Below, piece by piece: positions 21,081 to 34,600 of a DNA stretch of 64,000 nucleotides; positions within the stretch are counted from its first letter, which is position 1, and every line of letters begins with the position of its first letter. This stretch comes from Raphanus sativus (Eukaryota; Streptophyta; Magnoliopsida; Brassicales; Brassicaceae). Where the stretch lies: the NCBI RefSeq assembly GCF_000801105.2, contig NC_079511.1, positions 15,089,792-15,153,791 on the forward strand, given 5' to 3'. Position numbers and translations under genes: made by a program. The notes beneath the pieces were generated by a model. That model worked only from the letters and a program-made list of their open reading frames with translations, was not told the DNA's origin and made no database searches.

Positions 21081-23318
21081 TCTCAAACTAGAAGTGAAAA
21101 GCATGTTGGCTATGAACTCAAGAATCTCCACAACAAGATTGATGGTAGCTACAATGAGCTCAACAACAAGTTCAAGGCCTTGGAGAACCAGTTTGCTTCA
21201 TTGACTACTCACCAAAACCGCCAGCAAGGTTCTCTACCTGGAAAACCTGAGCAAAACCCCAAAGAAACAATGAAGGCTGTTACCCTTAGGAGTGGCAAGC
21301 AGTTGCCTCCTCTAACTCTCACCAAGGATGCTGAGAAACAAGGTGGGGGGGGGGTAGCCATCAACATTGATGATGAGGTTGTGATTGTGGATGAGAAGAT
21401 CAATGATGAGATCTTAGAGAAGATTGTGGAAGCCAAAGGCAAAGGAAAGGTGGGAGAAGAGAAGCAAACAGTGAAAAATGGTCAAGCTGCTGCTCCAGCA
21501 ACTGAGAATCCTTTTGTTCCCCCTCCTTATGAGCCCAAACTCCCATTCCCTGGAAAGTTCAAGAAGCAGCTGCTGGAGAAGTACAAAGCCTTGTTTGAAA
21601 AGCAGATGAGTGAAGTTCAGATCACAATGCCCATCATTGATGCTTTCATGCTGGTTCCTCAATACAGTAAGTTCCTAAAAGATGCTGTAGCTGCAAAGAA
21701 AAAGGAGATGCAAGGTATGATGATCCTCACTCATGAGTGTAATGCCATCATTCAGAGACTTGATGTTCCAAAGAAACTAGAGCACCCAGGATGCTTCACA
21801 CTGCCTTGTGCTCTTGGACCTATGGTTTTTGAGAGATGTCTTTGCGATTTGGGAGCTAGTGTCAGCTTGATGCCTTTGTCAGTTGCAAAGAAGCTTGGTT
21901 TCACTCAGTACAAGAAGTGTAAACTCTCATTGGTGCTGGCTGATCGTTCAGTGAAGTACCCTGTTGGCATCTTGGAGGACCTTCCTCTTATGGTCGGAAA
22001 CTGTGAAATCCCTACAGATTTTGTGGTACTTGAGATGGGTGAAGAAGCTCAAGATCCCTTAATCCTTGGGAGACCTTTCTTAGCTACAGCTGGAGCCATT
22101 GTGAATGTGAAAGAAGGCAAGATTGATCTCCACTTGGGTAAGAGACACATTCTCCACTTTGACATCAAGGAGGTTATGAAGAAACCAACTGTGCAAGGAC
22201 AAATCTTCTACATTGAAGAGATGGATGCTCTGGCTGATGAACTCCTTGAAGAGCTGTCTCTAGAAGATCCTCTACAGCTGGCTTTGACAGTGGAGAAAGA
22301 GGCTGAAGTGATTGAGAACCTCGAGAGTACAGCCTATGGGATGATGCTGGATTCACACAAGGGGTTTGAGAGTAAAGATCAGTACGAAGAGCTGCCACAC
22401 CAGGTCCATCAAGTAGCTTCAGTGACTCAACAAGAGAACACCCAGCAAGATGACTGGAGCGAGCTTAAGGCACCCAAGGTGGAGCTCAAACCACTCCCCC
22501 ATGGTGTAAGGTATGCATTCCTTGGCCCTAATGAGACCTATCCTGTCATTGTGAGTAGTGAACTTACTGAACCTGAGCTTGCTGAACTTTTGAAAACACT
22601 TAAAAGGTTTAGAAAAGCAATAGGTTACTCCCTTGATGATATCAAAGGGATCTCACCCACTTTGTGCATGCATAGGATACATCTTGAGGATGAATCAATG
22701 ACTTCTATCGAGCATCAAAGAAGGTTAAATCCTAACCTGAAGGATGTTGTAAAGAAGGAGATTCTTAAACTCTTAGATGCTGGTGTGATTTACCCTATTT
22801 CAGATTCTAAATGGGTATCTCCTGTGCATGTGGTTCCAAAGAAGGGTGGGATCACTGTTGTGAAAAATGATAAGGATGAATTAATACCCACAAGAACCAT
22901 CACAGGACATAGAATGTGCATTGATTACCGAAAACTGAACTTTGCATCTAGAAAAGATCACTTCCCGTTGCTATTTATTGATCAGATGCTTGAGAGACTT
23001 GCAAATCATCCATTCTATTGTTTTCTTGACGGGTATTCAGGGTTCTTCCAAATACCCATACATCCCAATGATCAAGATAAAACGACATTCACATGCCCCT
23101 ATGGTACCTTTGCTTATCGAAGGATGCCATTTGGGCTGTGCAATGCTCCAGCCACCTTCCAAAGGTGCATGATGTCGATTTTCTCTGATCTTATTGAGGA
23201 TGTTGTGGAGGTGTTTATGGATGACTTCTCTGTCTACGGATCTTCGTTTTCTGCTTGTTTGTCTAATTTGTGCAGGGTCCTACAGAGATGTGAAGACACC
23301 AACCTTGTGCTCAACTAG
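21081..23318 (+). pseudogene. Athila pol: protease and first part of reverse transcriptase
   Basis: The frame is open from 21081 (first methionine 21180) to a TAG at 23316. It contains the aspartic protease region (CDLGASVSLMPLSVAKKLG, then DPLILGRPFLATAGA) and reverse transcriptase (KWVSPVHVVPKKGG, CIDYRKLN, FFQIPIHPNDQDKTTFTCPY, and the active site FMDDFSVYG). The TAG replaces a codon just after NLVLN. Beyond it the frame continues briefly, then shifts near 23375. Protease and polymerase motifs are otherwise intact. Confidence 0.85.
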
Positions 23319-24625
23319 GAGAAGTGTCACTTCATGGTTAAGGAAGGGATTGTTCTTGGACACAAGATATCAAGGGGATTGAGGTAGACAAAGCAAAGAT
23401 TGATATGATGGTCAGTTTGGCTCCCCCAAAGACAGTGAAAGACATCATGAGCTTATTGGGGCATGCTGGTTTCTATAGAAGGTTCATTCAGGACTTCTCC
23501 AAGATCGCCAGGCCACTCACTAGACTGTTATGCAAGGAAGAGATCTTTCTCTTTGGTAAGGAATGTCTAGAAGCTTTCAAGAAGTTGAAGAATGAGCTTG
23601 TAAATGCTCCCATTGTCCAGCCACCAGATTGGAGTCTACCCTTTGAGATTATGTGTGATGCTAGTGACTATGCTGTGGGAGCTGTCTTGGGCCAGAAGAA
23701 AGATGGCAAGACTCATGTGATCTACTATGCGAGCCAAACCTTGAATGATGCTCAGATGAAGTATGCCACAACTGAGAAGGAGATGCTAGCCATTGTATTT
23801 GCATTTGAGAAGTTCAGGAGCTATTTGGTGGGGTCTAAAGTCATTGTCTACACAGATCATGCAGCTTTGAGACACCTTTTGGCCAAGAAAGATGCAAAAC
23901 CGAGGCTTTTGAGATGGATCCTTTTGCTCCAAGAGTTTGATTTGGAGATTAGAGACAAGCCTGGAGTTGAAAATGGTGTAGCTGATCACTTGTCTAGACT
24001 GAAAATAGAATGTGGCGTTCCTATTGATGAGGGACTTCCAGAAGAGCAGATCATGGCTATTGGAGCAGTGATGGCAGCTTGTGAGACTGGTAGAAAGCTT
24101 GAAGAGGTTAAAGCTACTGAAGAGAAGGAACCTTGGTATGCTGATTTGGTGAACTACTTAGCCACAGGAAAAGAACCTTTGAATCTTGTGGGCTATGCCA
24201 AGAAGAAGTTCTTCAAGGATGTGAAGAGATACTATTGGGACGAGCCTTACCTCTACATTCTCTGCAAGGATCAGCTCTACAGAAGAGTGGTTGCCAATGA
24301 AGAAGTTGAAGGGATCCTTACACACTGTCATGGATCATCTTATGGAGGTCACTTTGCCACCTTCAAGACTGTTGCAAAAGTGTTACAAGCAGGATTCTGG
24401 TGGCCACACATGTTCAAGGATACACAAGATTTTGTTTTGAGGTGTGATTCATGCCAAAGAAGAGGAAACATTACCAAGAGGAATGAGATGCCTCAGAATC
24501 CTATCCTTGAAGTTGAAGTGTTTGACGTGTGGGGTATTGACTTCATAGGACCATTCCCATCATCTCATGGCAACAAATACATCCTTGTGGCTGTTGATTA
24601 TGTTTCAAATGGGTGGAAGCCATAG
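23319..24625 (+). pseudogene. Athila pol: RT thumb, RNase H and integrase start
   Basis: After the frameshift near 23375 the main open segment is 23405-24625. RNase H is marked by [47 protein letters not shown] and GVADHLSRL. The integrase zinc-binding HHCC region follows ([14 protein letters not shown], then [12 protein letters not shown]), and then the core start with the first Asp (WGIDFIGPF). A one-base loss near 24609 moves the rest into another frame. Confidence 0.85.
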
Positions 24626-25887
24626 CAAGTCCCACCAATGATGCTAAGGTGGTAACCAAGATGTTCACGAGTGTCATCTTTCCAAGGTTTGGAGTCCCAA
24701 GGGTTGTGATCAATGATGGAGGCTCCCACTTCATCAACAAACTGATTGAAGGGCTTCTCAAGAAGAAGGGTGTGAAGCACAAGGTAGCAACTCCTTACCA
24801 TCCTCAGACAAGTGGTCAGGTTGAGGTTTCTAACAGAGAGATCAAGTCCATTTTGGAGAAGATTGTGGGGATTACAAGGGAAGGATGGGGAAAGATCGAA
24901 TTCACAGTGCATGGGAGAAGCTACACCATGAGCTTCAAGGAAATCGAGCGAGTGATGGGTTTTCCAGATTTGCAGTACTCTTTTCCTGAAAAAACCGACG
25001 ACCTCCCCCAGAAGCTTTGGAAGCTGATCAGTGGTAACGAACGCTCTACTTGCAAAGACAAGAACTCTCATATCAGGCATCCCTTAGTGCGTTATCTACA
25101 CAGGCTACTGGTCCATATCTTCTACCCACGAAAGGAAGTTGGCACCATCACTGATGAAGACATGTACCTCTTCTTCCCAGCCATTAAGCCCTACGCCACA
25201 CACACGCAGCTCCCTTTCTCCATGGAGCTCTACAGAGAGGTTGGATGGGTCAGGTTCTTTGTGGGACGTCTTCGGCACTACAGAGATTGGGCTTGGACCA
25301 CCAGTGACTCCTCACCAAAGATTGGGATTGGAAGTTTGATCACACCATTGCTTGAGTTCAAGGGTATCTCGTTGGGAAATGACGCGACAGCACCGATCTT
25401 CTTGGATGCTCCTTACTTGAGGCAAGCCACTTACTTTAGTGGGAGATACAAGGGTGACTACGTCTACCACTACAAGATCGGGGGCAAAAAGGCCGAGGTA
25501 GTCCTCCCAAATAGAGAGCTGACAAGCCTAACTGGACCCTGCGATGTCAGCTTCATCATTCATACGGGTGCTTTCCTTGGTGAGCATGGGTCCCTTGACC
25601 CCATCGGCCCTTGCGCGGAAGCAGAAGAGAATATTGGAAGAACTATGCCAGAAGCTGATACAGTGGAAGATGAGGATGTTGAGCCAGTCTATGGGCAGCG
25701 CCGCTACACATTCACACCATATTCTGGAACCCTTCCCCCTGGTGCCCTTTGCGACGCCCACGATCATATCAGTAGGCTCCAGAGATGGAACAAGGCTCAG
25801 GATAGGACGATTGAGAAGCTCAAGAAGAAGTGCAAGGAAATGAGCAAGACTGTGAAGCGGAAAGCGAAGTCAACATCCAAGATCTAG
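24613..25887 (+). pseudogene. Integrase core fragment fused in frame to the Athila downstream ORF (env-position, PF03078-like)
   Basis: The first 80 codons carry the second Asp (INDGGSHF) and the Glu region (QVEVSNREIKSIL) of the integrase core. After about residue 83 the sequence switches abruptly to the ATHILA ORF-1-type domain (EFTVHGRSYTMSFKEIERV, LPFSMELYREVGW, YRDWAWTTSD, DVSFIIHTGAF). A basic coiled-coil-like tail follows. The integrase C-terminus and the usual spacer are missing, so an internal deletion joined the two genes and kept the frame. A TAG at 25885 ends it early; the same frame stays open to 26235. The product of this fusion, if any, is unknown. Confidence 0.75.
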
Positions 25888-26235
25888 AGAAAGATAGCTG
25901 ATGTCTTGACTAGGGGAGGTATTGCGGGATGTAGCAGAGCGGACTTTGAGTTCCCAGACGACCCAGTACCCCAGCCTCCACCAAACCCCTCAGCCCTTAG
26001 CTTCCCTCTCACCCAAAGGCAGCAACAGCGTCGCTGGAGAAACCCACCCATCCTCCCCTCTTCCTCGGGCAACAAATCACCCTCCCTTGCTGATTCTGAG
26101 GAGGAGATCGAGATCGAAGAGATCTCTAGCCAGCCACGATTCGAGGAGCACAGCACCATGCCAGGCGGCTACTACACCACGTTCCCACCTGACACCGATG
26201 AGTACGAGGCATCTGCCTCTACTCGCTACCCATAG
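25888..26235 (+). pseudogene. C-terminal tail of the Athila downstream ORF, after a premature stop
   Basis: Same frame as the upstream ORF, open from 25888 to the stop at 26233-26235. It is Pro/Ser/Gln-rich (QPPPNPSALSF) with a short acidic run (SEEEIEIEEIS). No known domain. Confidence 0.6.
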
Positions 26236-27703
26236 GAGGTACTCCGTAACCTTCTCTTGTATATACTAGCTTTTCTTTGTTTTTTAGGATTTATTTTAGG
26301 TATCTCTCTCAGCTTAATAACACAGAGACTGTGTGACTTAAGTTTGGGGGAGGTACCAAGTATTTAACCATGTTTGCTTTGATGGTCTTGCATTGAGTCT
26401 TGCATTTCACATACCTATTTGCATAGAAAAGCCAAAAAAAAAAAAGAATCATTTAGTTTGCATCATTTGCACTTTTAGGAGAGTCTAGAGCATATAAGTT
26501 GCATTCATTTGCATTGGGAGCAATGATTTAAAATGCCTTGTAGAGAGCACTGTCTAGCCTCGTTTAGTTCATGCGCCTCTCTTGAAAACCTTGTAAGCTT
26601 CGTGCCTTGAAAACTCTCCCTGAAACTCAATCTCTTAAGCCAACTACAACCTTTAATGAACTGAATGAACTTAATTTCTTGCTCATGGTCCCTTGTGTGC
26701 TAAGTCATGGATATACACACTAGAGTTGTCACGCCTTTTATGCCGATCTTTTTGACAATCTCTAGTGGCAGTCCACTCCCTAAAACCCTCCCCTCCTTTT
26801 AAGCCTTCATTGATTGTTGAGCGAGGCCTTTTTCGGAAAGTCTTGCATGTGCATAATCTTGAGAGTATTGGGAACGACAATGCTTAGTCTTCATTTTTGC
26901 TAGATTGGATACACTATTGTCTAGCTATAGGTGGGGGGTGAGTGTTGTGAAGTTTGACTTGGGAAATTGAAGGTTGAAAGAAAATGATTGAACTCTTGTG
27001 CTTAATTGTCTCTTTGGGAATTGTATAAAACCTCTAACTCAAATTGTGAAGGTCTTGGCCCCCCAAAAAAAAAAAAAAAAAAACAAAAAAAAAAAAAAAG
27101 AGAATAAAGAAAGGGGGCTAGCAAAGTGTGAATGAGCTAAGAGGTTATGTTTTAAGAGTTTAGATATTTCCCTTGATTGAAGAGTTTGTGGTTATGTTCT
27201 TGGAATTTTTGGGTGAGAGATGTGAGTGGGGTGTAACTTTGGGAATAATTGTGTCACTTGTATATTTGAAAAAGGGTAGAACAATGAAGATTGAGCATTG
27301 TATGCATTAGTTGATCCCTTTCTTAGATATATTATGTGCAATGTTAAGGCTACTTGTTTTGAGAGTGAACCACCTTGAAGATAATGAGTTTTGAACCCCT
27401 TGATCACTAGAACAAAAAAGCCTCCCCTTACCCAAATGACTTGGACCAATTGACCATTTGCATAGAGCCACTTGTTGTATTGCTTAATGAATGTGAGAGT
27501 TGGCTGAACTGAATGTGTGAATGAATAATGTTGAGTTAAGATAGGCCTAGAGAAGCTAGAGGATAATAAAGGAGAGTGTGCTTGTGCTGAATTCTTATGT
27601 TGAAGCGAGTGCTTGTGTGTTTCTCTTGGGTATGAGCTCCCACTTTCAAACCTCTTCCCCTATGAGTCCTAGAAAGTTCACTTGAGGACAAGTAAAGGAC
27701 AAG
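26236..27703 (+). other. Non-coding 3' internal region of the Athila element
   Basis: About 1.5 kb without genes between the last ORF and the polypurine tract, typical of Athila elements. It contains an A-rich run at 27065-27099 and a shorter one at about 26433. Confidence 0.7.
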
Positions 27704-27714
27704 TTTGGGGGAGT
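27704..27714 (+). promoter_or_regulatory. Polypurine tract of the Athila element
   Basis: TTTGGGGGAG directly before the 3' LTR start at 27715; the expected plus-strand primer. Confidence 0.75.
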
Positions 27715-29139
27715 TGATGTCTTGCATATTTCCATTGTTTTATCTTCATATTCGCATGCATTTTGATCATCTAGAATAGGATTTAGGCATGTTTAGGTTG
27801 CATTTTGCATACAAAAGTCTTTATCAGGTGTTGGAGTACCATATGGAGCATTTGGGATGCATTGGGGACTCAAAATAGGCAAAAGGACTGATTTAGAGTC
27901 GACCAAAGCCACAGCGGCCTCACCCCAGCGGGTCCCGTCGGTCGCTGCGACCTCATCACCTGGAGCGGCCTCACCCCAGCACTCCCACCACCCGCTGCGA
28001 CTTCACCAGCCTGGAGCGGCTTCACCTCAGCGGCCCGTGCCGCTCGCTCGTCTTCTCCGGAGCGACCCGTCCCAGCGGCCCATCCTGGTCGTTGTGAATC
28101 ATCAACTGGAGCGGTCCCGAGCCAGCGAGGAGACCAGCTCGCTCGTCTCATCTGCAGCGGCCGTGCGGAGCGACCCCTCCTGGTCGCTCCGAGCCCGTTT
28201 CATCTCGAACTTAAACATTTCTCAGGGGCATTTTAGTCATTTGTATGCACGTTTTTATGTTCTAAAACCTAAGTTTAAGTATTGTGTAAGCCACCAGAGG
28301 CTAATCTATCTTCTGTCACTTGGTAAACATCATTCTATTGGGAGATTTCATCTTTTTGGATCATTGATTCTCTTGTTCTTATTTTATTTCTTATTGATTT
28401 ATGTTATTTTCATCTCTGTTTATGATCAATCTGAAATTCAATATGGGTTTAAGAATGATCATGAACCTTAGTGAGTAATCCACCATTGAATTCATGGGTT
28501 AGGAAGATTTAGGGTGATTAAGTTAGTTCTAGGATGTTTTAGTATAAATCAAACCTTATTCCTTGCCTAGGAGAGTGTTCATAATGCATCTATTTAGTTG
28601 GCCTCTCAAAAGTTGATCTTTAGAGATCTCCCACCCACAAGGTGTTCGATTATATGTCTGAGTCAACTCTCCTAAGCTCTTAACACACTTTACCAAAGAC
28701 ATTTGTTGTTAAGGGTGTTAAGATAGCCAATAGACTTGTTGTTAATGATTGCTTTTATATTATTCAGCCAAAGACATTTGATGTCTGAAATGTGTTAGCA
28801 AATGAGCATTCATCTAGACATAGAGTTTGTTTAGGATTGTGTCTAAGCTTAAGGTTGATTAGTTTGATTGATTGTTGCCATCCTTAGTTCGAAGCTTGAT
28901 CACCCAATGTCTAAATTCCTATACCCATGAGTTCTCCTTTCTCATAAAAGAAAGTTCATTGATTTACTGTTTTTATTGTTTAGTTATTGCATTCTAGGTT
29001 CTAGAAATCATCAAATCATCGATTGCACTTAGATTAAGGAAGTACTTGCATTCTTGGTGCTTTGAATCCCTTGGAATTGGTTCGACATTTCACTCATATT
29101 ACAACATTTGTTTTAGGAGCCTTGAAACTCCTAGCATCA
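27715..29139 (+). repeat. 3' LTR of the Athila element
   Basis: 1425 bp, nearly identical to the 5' LTR, with the same TGATGTCTTGC start and CTCCTAGCATCA end. A 1-bp deletion in the GC-rich block at about 27980 changes the spurious open frame relative to the 5' LTR. Confidence 0.92.
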
Positions 29140-29404
29140 CCTATACTAGAGTAGCCAGCTATAATGTTAAATAATTGCATATATTGCTACATGTGGATCT
29201 TATCTTCTACTTTCGTTCTATCGTCGTCTATAAACATCCAAACAACTCAATAATGATTTGGCAAACCACATAAGGAAAATAACCAATCGGCGACAATAGC
29301 ATAGAAAGATACCCCGATTATATTTCAATTTTTATTATAATTTAGTACTTAATAAAGCATCATCGTTAATTTTTCAAATGTTAACATCACTACGTATTTG
29401 TTTA

Positions 29405-29780
29405 TTTCATGGGGAATGGCGGCGTAACGACGATGGTAATTGGACTTTCCACAGGAAGCCAAGTGACCTCAGATATATGGTATTAGTGAAGCCGACATAG
29501 ACGTTGGAAGATTTGGAGACTATTATCCGTGATTGTTATCGATTGAATCCTGATACACCCTTGTCGATGGCGTACCACCCCTCAGAGTGGATGTTTGAAC
29601 CTATGGGAACACGAACACCACCGACTACACTGACGACAACGGCGTCAGTTGAAGAAATGATGCGCCTGCGTTCTTGGTTTTCTGAACTGAAGCTATGTGT
29701 TACCTCAGGTGCAGAAGATGTTGCTTATTAGCAGTTCCTCACCCAAACAACTTTCTCCATTGGTAGGGCAACATTTGTAT
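29405..29780 (+). pseudogene. MULE (MURA-associated) N-terminal domain fragment
   Basis: The open part is 29504-29731, with the reading extending upstream to about 29405 through one stop. The pattern EDLETIIRDCYRLNPDTPLS, then AYHPSEWMFEPMGTRTPP and SWFSELKLCVTSGAEDVAY, resembles the N-terminal segment of Mutator-like transposase proteins in Brassicaceae. A further fragment (EEIVNEQKRARIYRAHFEIQ) at about 29910-29980 may belong to the same unit. It is on the plus strand, like the Ulp1 fragment at 17 kb, from which the Athila element separates it. Confidence 0.5.
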
Positions 29781-30199
29781 TCACAGTTTAGAATTAATTT
29801 TTTCTTATTTATATATCAACCCTATTTACTCGTATAATGGTTGTAAAAATCAAATTGGGTGGTAGGACTTGGGGACCAAAAACTTGTTGCAAGTAAGACG
29901 GTCCTTGAGGAGATAGTTAACGAGCAAAAAAGAGCCAGGATATACCGGGCCCATTTTGAAATTCAGATGGCTAAGGAATAGGCAAGACCGAATGGTGCGT
30001 CCTCAAGTGTTTCGACAACTCAAGTACCCAAAGAAGGTTAGTAAGTCTACTTTTATATGGAATTTATAAATAGAGGCACCTGAGTTATTGATCAGGTATT
30101 TTCAATTTAACTAGATTCAGCCTCCTCTCTAACTATACTGGAAGAGTGAAAGAATGGGTCGTCATGTTCGTCGCAAAAGTACCAAAGAATAAAACAGTG

Positions 30200-31690
30200 T
30201 GGTTGGTCTTTATACCTTAAGTGTTTATGTGTTTGGTGTAATGTTCTCTGAATAATTGAAGCATATGTTACTCTTTATTTGTTTCTCTTTTGTGTTTAAT
30301 ATGTTGTTATGTTTCTGTTTTTTAAGTGTATGCTGTCTGGTTTGTAAAAAAAAAACTAATTTCGTTTGCATGCCTAATATATAATCGTTTTCAACCACGT
30401 GATTAAATTGAAGAAAATATATAGTCGATGGACACGAAAATATATGTAATATATAATCATTTTAAACTACAAATAATTCCAATATGTCCTATTTTTTACA
30501 TTCTCTATCTTTGGGGAGTTTTCAATTGGATGGAAATAAATGTTTGTAATTTAGATTATGTTGGTCTTTATCAAATAAAAAATAATCAATTATCATATGT
30601 TGCATGTATCTTGCTATTCTTATGGTAGATGCTGTGTTGCAATATATAAATATACGACAAATATCAACAAACAGGACCCCATAAGAAATATCATTTGTAA
30701 TTTTAGAACGTTTCGTCTAGTTAGTAAATCATAAATATAATTTTTTGTTATTGGTAAAATACATTCCTTCTTGCTTGAAGTTTAATATATATAAAGCCAA
30801 GCAACAGCCTTGTAAATGTAAGCCCAAGAAGTATATTATGATAATTTTGATTTAAGGTTAAAGTGTATTTTCGATTCATTTGCTTTCGTACAATTGTTTG
30901 CAGCTTCATTAATGGTAAAAAGATTACATGAATTGCAGTAGTTATATAATTCATTAGTCAATAGTTTACATTTTATTGTTCTTCATTGTGGGTTATAATA
31001 ATTGGGTTGCTTTAGGGTATATGTTTTTGGGTTTCGGGTTTAAGGGATAGGTTAATGGTTTGAGTATACAAATGTTGGTTTTTCTTTAGGGATTGTTTAT
31101 CCTATTATATGAGAATATTAGTTCTCGTATTACCATTTTATGTATACATATTTTTTGTTGATCTTGAATATCCGGAAATGGTATCCCTAAGTTACGGTCT
31201 TTTATTGGTCGATTTCGATATATTTATTGTTCCAGTTTTACTTATTAGTTTCCCTTCATGTTCTCTATAATTGAGCAATTTTCTTCTTTGAAATATACCA
31301 GTTTTTCATGCAAACTATGATAAACATGTGCAATAATAAGACGGAGTTTCTATATTATCATGTTAACTATAACGAAATTAGCATCTTATTTATCTCACAA
31401 TCTCGGGAATTAGTACAACCCTACTTCAGTCCAAACATGGATAAACTATTTTACATTCACATGTTTATTTTATTATGTCATTGACAGTCCACCTTGCTTA
31501 TCAAACACTTTCATCATCCGAGAAGCGCCAACACCGCCATCTTCCCACTTTCATTTATATACCAACTTTACAAGTTGCTTTGTTTTGTCCGTTCGCCTTA
31601 CACCAGCCACAAACATGTCATTTTCTTAGAGTTTTCTTCTTGTAACATTAAATTTGATGTTAAAGGTTATTCAGAAATATATTAAATGTA
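30200..31690. other. AT-rich stretch without recognisable genes
   Basis: No coding pattern, terminal repeats or target duplications were recognised. Possibly non-coding MULE sequence. Confidence 0.5.
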
Positions 31691-34600
31691 TTAACGGCAT
31701 ATGATTACCCGTATTTCTCTAGTTGCTAATATCATGCTCTTCCGAGCTCTACCCGGAGGGCGTCTGCTTGATAGAGGGAATATTTCCAATGCATCTCCTA
31801 CACCGTCAGCAGTATCTCCACTTGTTTTAACTTTGGTGCTTGTGGATACTTTATCATCTGCATATGCAAATGTCAAGGTCTCCACACTGTAAAACTCAGA
31901 TACAAGGGATTCGACTCACTTTTTCCTTGATTGCTGAAGCGATTGCATGGGGGCAAGGTATGTGTAGCTTCTGGAATGAATAATAGCTGCAAGATTTTCG
32001 GGCTAGGTTACCGTGGTATGAAGACCATGCTTGTCTTTCACCTCGAACTCAACATCGTTAATTCGCCTTACAAACATCCCACCGTTGTGTTCAAAATTTC
32101 CATCTACAATCTCCTTACCAGGTGGCGTCAGCCTTCCATTGCCAACTTATGTGACATTACGTCTTTCAGCAAACCAATTCATCAGTTTTGCTCTCATATA
32201 CTCCACCAAAGCCATTATCGTATATTTTCGTGCTTCCCTCAGAACGGAGTTCCAAGTCTCTGCAACATTGCTTGGCATTATGTTGTACCGATTTTAGAGA
32301 AATGCGCATGTGCCCAATGCTCGAACCCTATTCCAATTAGGTATTATGCACAAGCAACATTAATGTTGTTGATTTCCTTGAACGCGGTGTAAAATTCACC
32401 GAGTTGGAATGTGCTAGCTACCTTGCCTAACAAGTATCCAAGGTTCTTGTTTTTAAAATAAGTCATGATGTTGCGTTTGTGGTGTAGAACGCTTTCACAA
32501 TGTTTAGCTGTTGGATAGACCTACGCGTACATTTAAATTCCAGTTATATTTTTTTCCCTTATAAATGCTTAACATATATTACATGATAATTTTTTTATAT
32601 ATCATACCTTATATATCCCATTGTATATAGATGGGTGTATGTCTTAAACAAAAACAACATCATTGTTGTTGGGGATGAAGTCCAACAACATTTTAAAGAA
32701 CCACTCCCATGTGTTGTCATTTTCACCATCAACTATTCCAACTACGATTGGGAATACTTGGTAATTTTATTTTGTGCTGAAGCTCTCAATAAGCATCTAG
32801 CATATTTAACTCGCAAATGTGCACCATAAATAACAATGACATTACACATATGCTTGAATCCACTTATACATGCACCAAGGGCAAGGAACATGTATTTGAA
32901 CCGATGGCCAATTCTAGCATTGTAAACCGTATACATTTCGTCCAACGTACCAGGATTGGCCACAATGAGTCTATGTAAGTATTTTGGAAATAATTTATAT
33001 GACGTAACACATGATCCTTTTGCATATTCTAGCGCGGCTTCTCTTAATCGCCATGCTTTCCAATATGAAATCCTAACATTGTGATCACCTAGCATAACTT
33101 GAAAGATCTCATTTGGGCGTGGACCACATCCATTTCCAGCAAACCTTGACTTAATCATTTTCCCAATGACCGAATGTGTCGCTTGTTCTTCATACCCTGC
33201 GTTTTAAAAGTGCCAAAATTAGATTTATTTATAAGCAACTCGTAATTTACTACCACTGTGTTTCTCAAACCGACCATATATTCATCTCTACTGTAGTGGA
33301 TTTTCCCCTACGAGATAATATATTTTATTTACTAATTATTCATTTCGATTGCTGGATATTGTGCAACTTCTTTTCTATATCGTTACTTAATAAGGTTACA
33401 TATCATGTATGTGAAAATATCAATTTAAATTATCTTTACGCACCTTCCTAGTATTATATAGTTAATATCTACATTATAGAATGTTACTACCTTTCATTAA
33501 GAGACATTGCCAATTATGTCATAGTATAATCACCGTTACGTGTGCAACTACATTAACTTTTCCTATACTCTTCGCAGCTTTTTATTTCAATGACATGTTC
33601 ATATCAATTATATATATGAGTTATACATGCTCTTTCGTCAACTGAACATGAATGTTCTAAGTTAACTCTTCGAATTTGGTATTTTTCAATATTCTTTATT
33701 TTGATTACGTAAATCTTCCATTTGCATGATGTACTTATGCATATCAGAACCATTTCGTCGGGTGGATCTAGCGTTTTTGGACCGAAATTTATTTTGCAAG
33801 GTGTATAAAGCCATTTGTTGTTTGAAATCAGCTCTATTTTTAAACACCATTCCTTCATATAATGCATTAGTTTTGTTTGTTTGGTTTCCTACAATTTATT
33901 TTGTCGATATGTACATTAGTATCATGCTATGTAACAAAGTGCATCAACATATTTCACGTTAATATATCACATTACAAGGCCCTGGAACCATATTATATCA
34001 TGCATCGTTTCGGTTTATGACAACCCATAAAATATATCTACCCCGTCCATATATTTCACATCAAAAGTAGGCAACTTAGTCATACGCTATGATATAGATT
34101 CTACAAGAGGGGACCAAACCCACCACTACCATCTTCAACTTCAGAAGAAGAGTCTCTCGGGTCTATGAGAGGCTCATCTTCAGCCCTGTTATTTCCAATT
34201 CCGACTCTAAGGGTGAGATCAAGAAATGGTTCATCATTGGCTATAGTTGCATTTGGAGTCCAACCAACAGTAGTGTCTAGATTTTCTAGGCTGTTTTATA
34301 TTTCAACTTCAGAGGATAGTTCACCTGTAAGATAATGAAACCACCATTATTTAGCTTACGAAACTCTTTATATACACATAAGTTTTTCATTTATAGTAAC
34401 TAAATACCACCTGTGAAGACAGTTTGGCCATTGTTAGCCTCCACCGTAGAATCAGGTCCTATTGCAACCGGTGGAAGGAATATAGTGATGTTTACGGTAT
34501 CGTTGATATTCTCGGAGGACCCATTGTACGAAACATCAACATCATTATCCATAACAATCATAGTAGGAGGTTGTAGGACACATACCCTACTATTTGGAGT

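Larger units (their letters stand above)
18282..29139 (+). mobile_element. Athila-type Ty3/gypsy LTR retrotransposon, full length but defective (10.86 kb)
   Basis: Two LTRs (18282-19707 and 27715-29139), a tRNA-Asp-type primer-binding site, gag-pol remnants, a downstream ATHILA ORF and a polypurine tract lie in the normal order. Flanks are tctat (18277-18281) and cctat (29140-29144), a 5-bp target duplication with one mismatch. By eye I count roughly 20-25 differences and one 1-bp gap between the LTRs (about 1.6%), so insertion is fairly recent. In-frame stops at 21078, 23316 and 25885, frameshifts near 23375 and 24609, and loss of the integrase C-terminal part make it non-autonomous. Confidence 0.92.

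Noticed and set aside
30428..31685. Several 60-70 codon frames
   Set aside because: AT-rich random frames without domains, codon signal or splice context.
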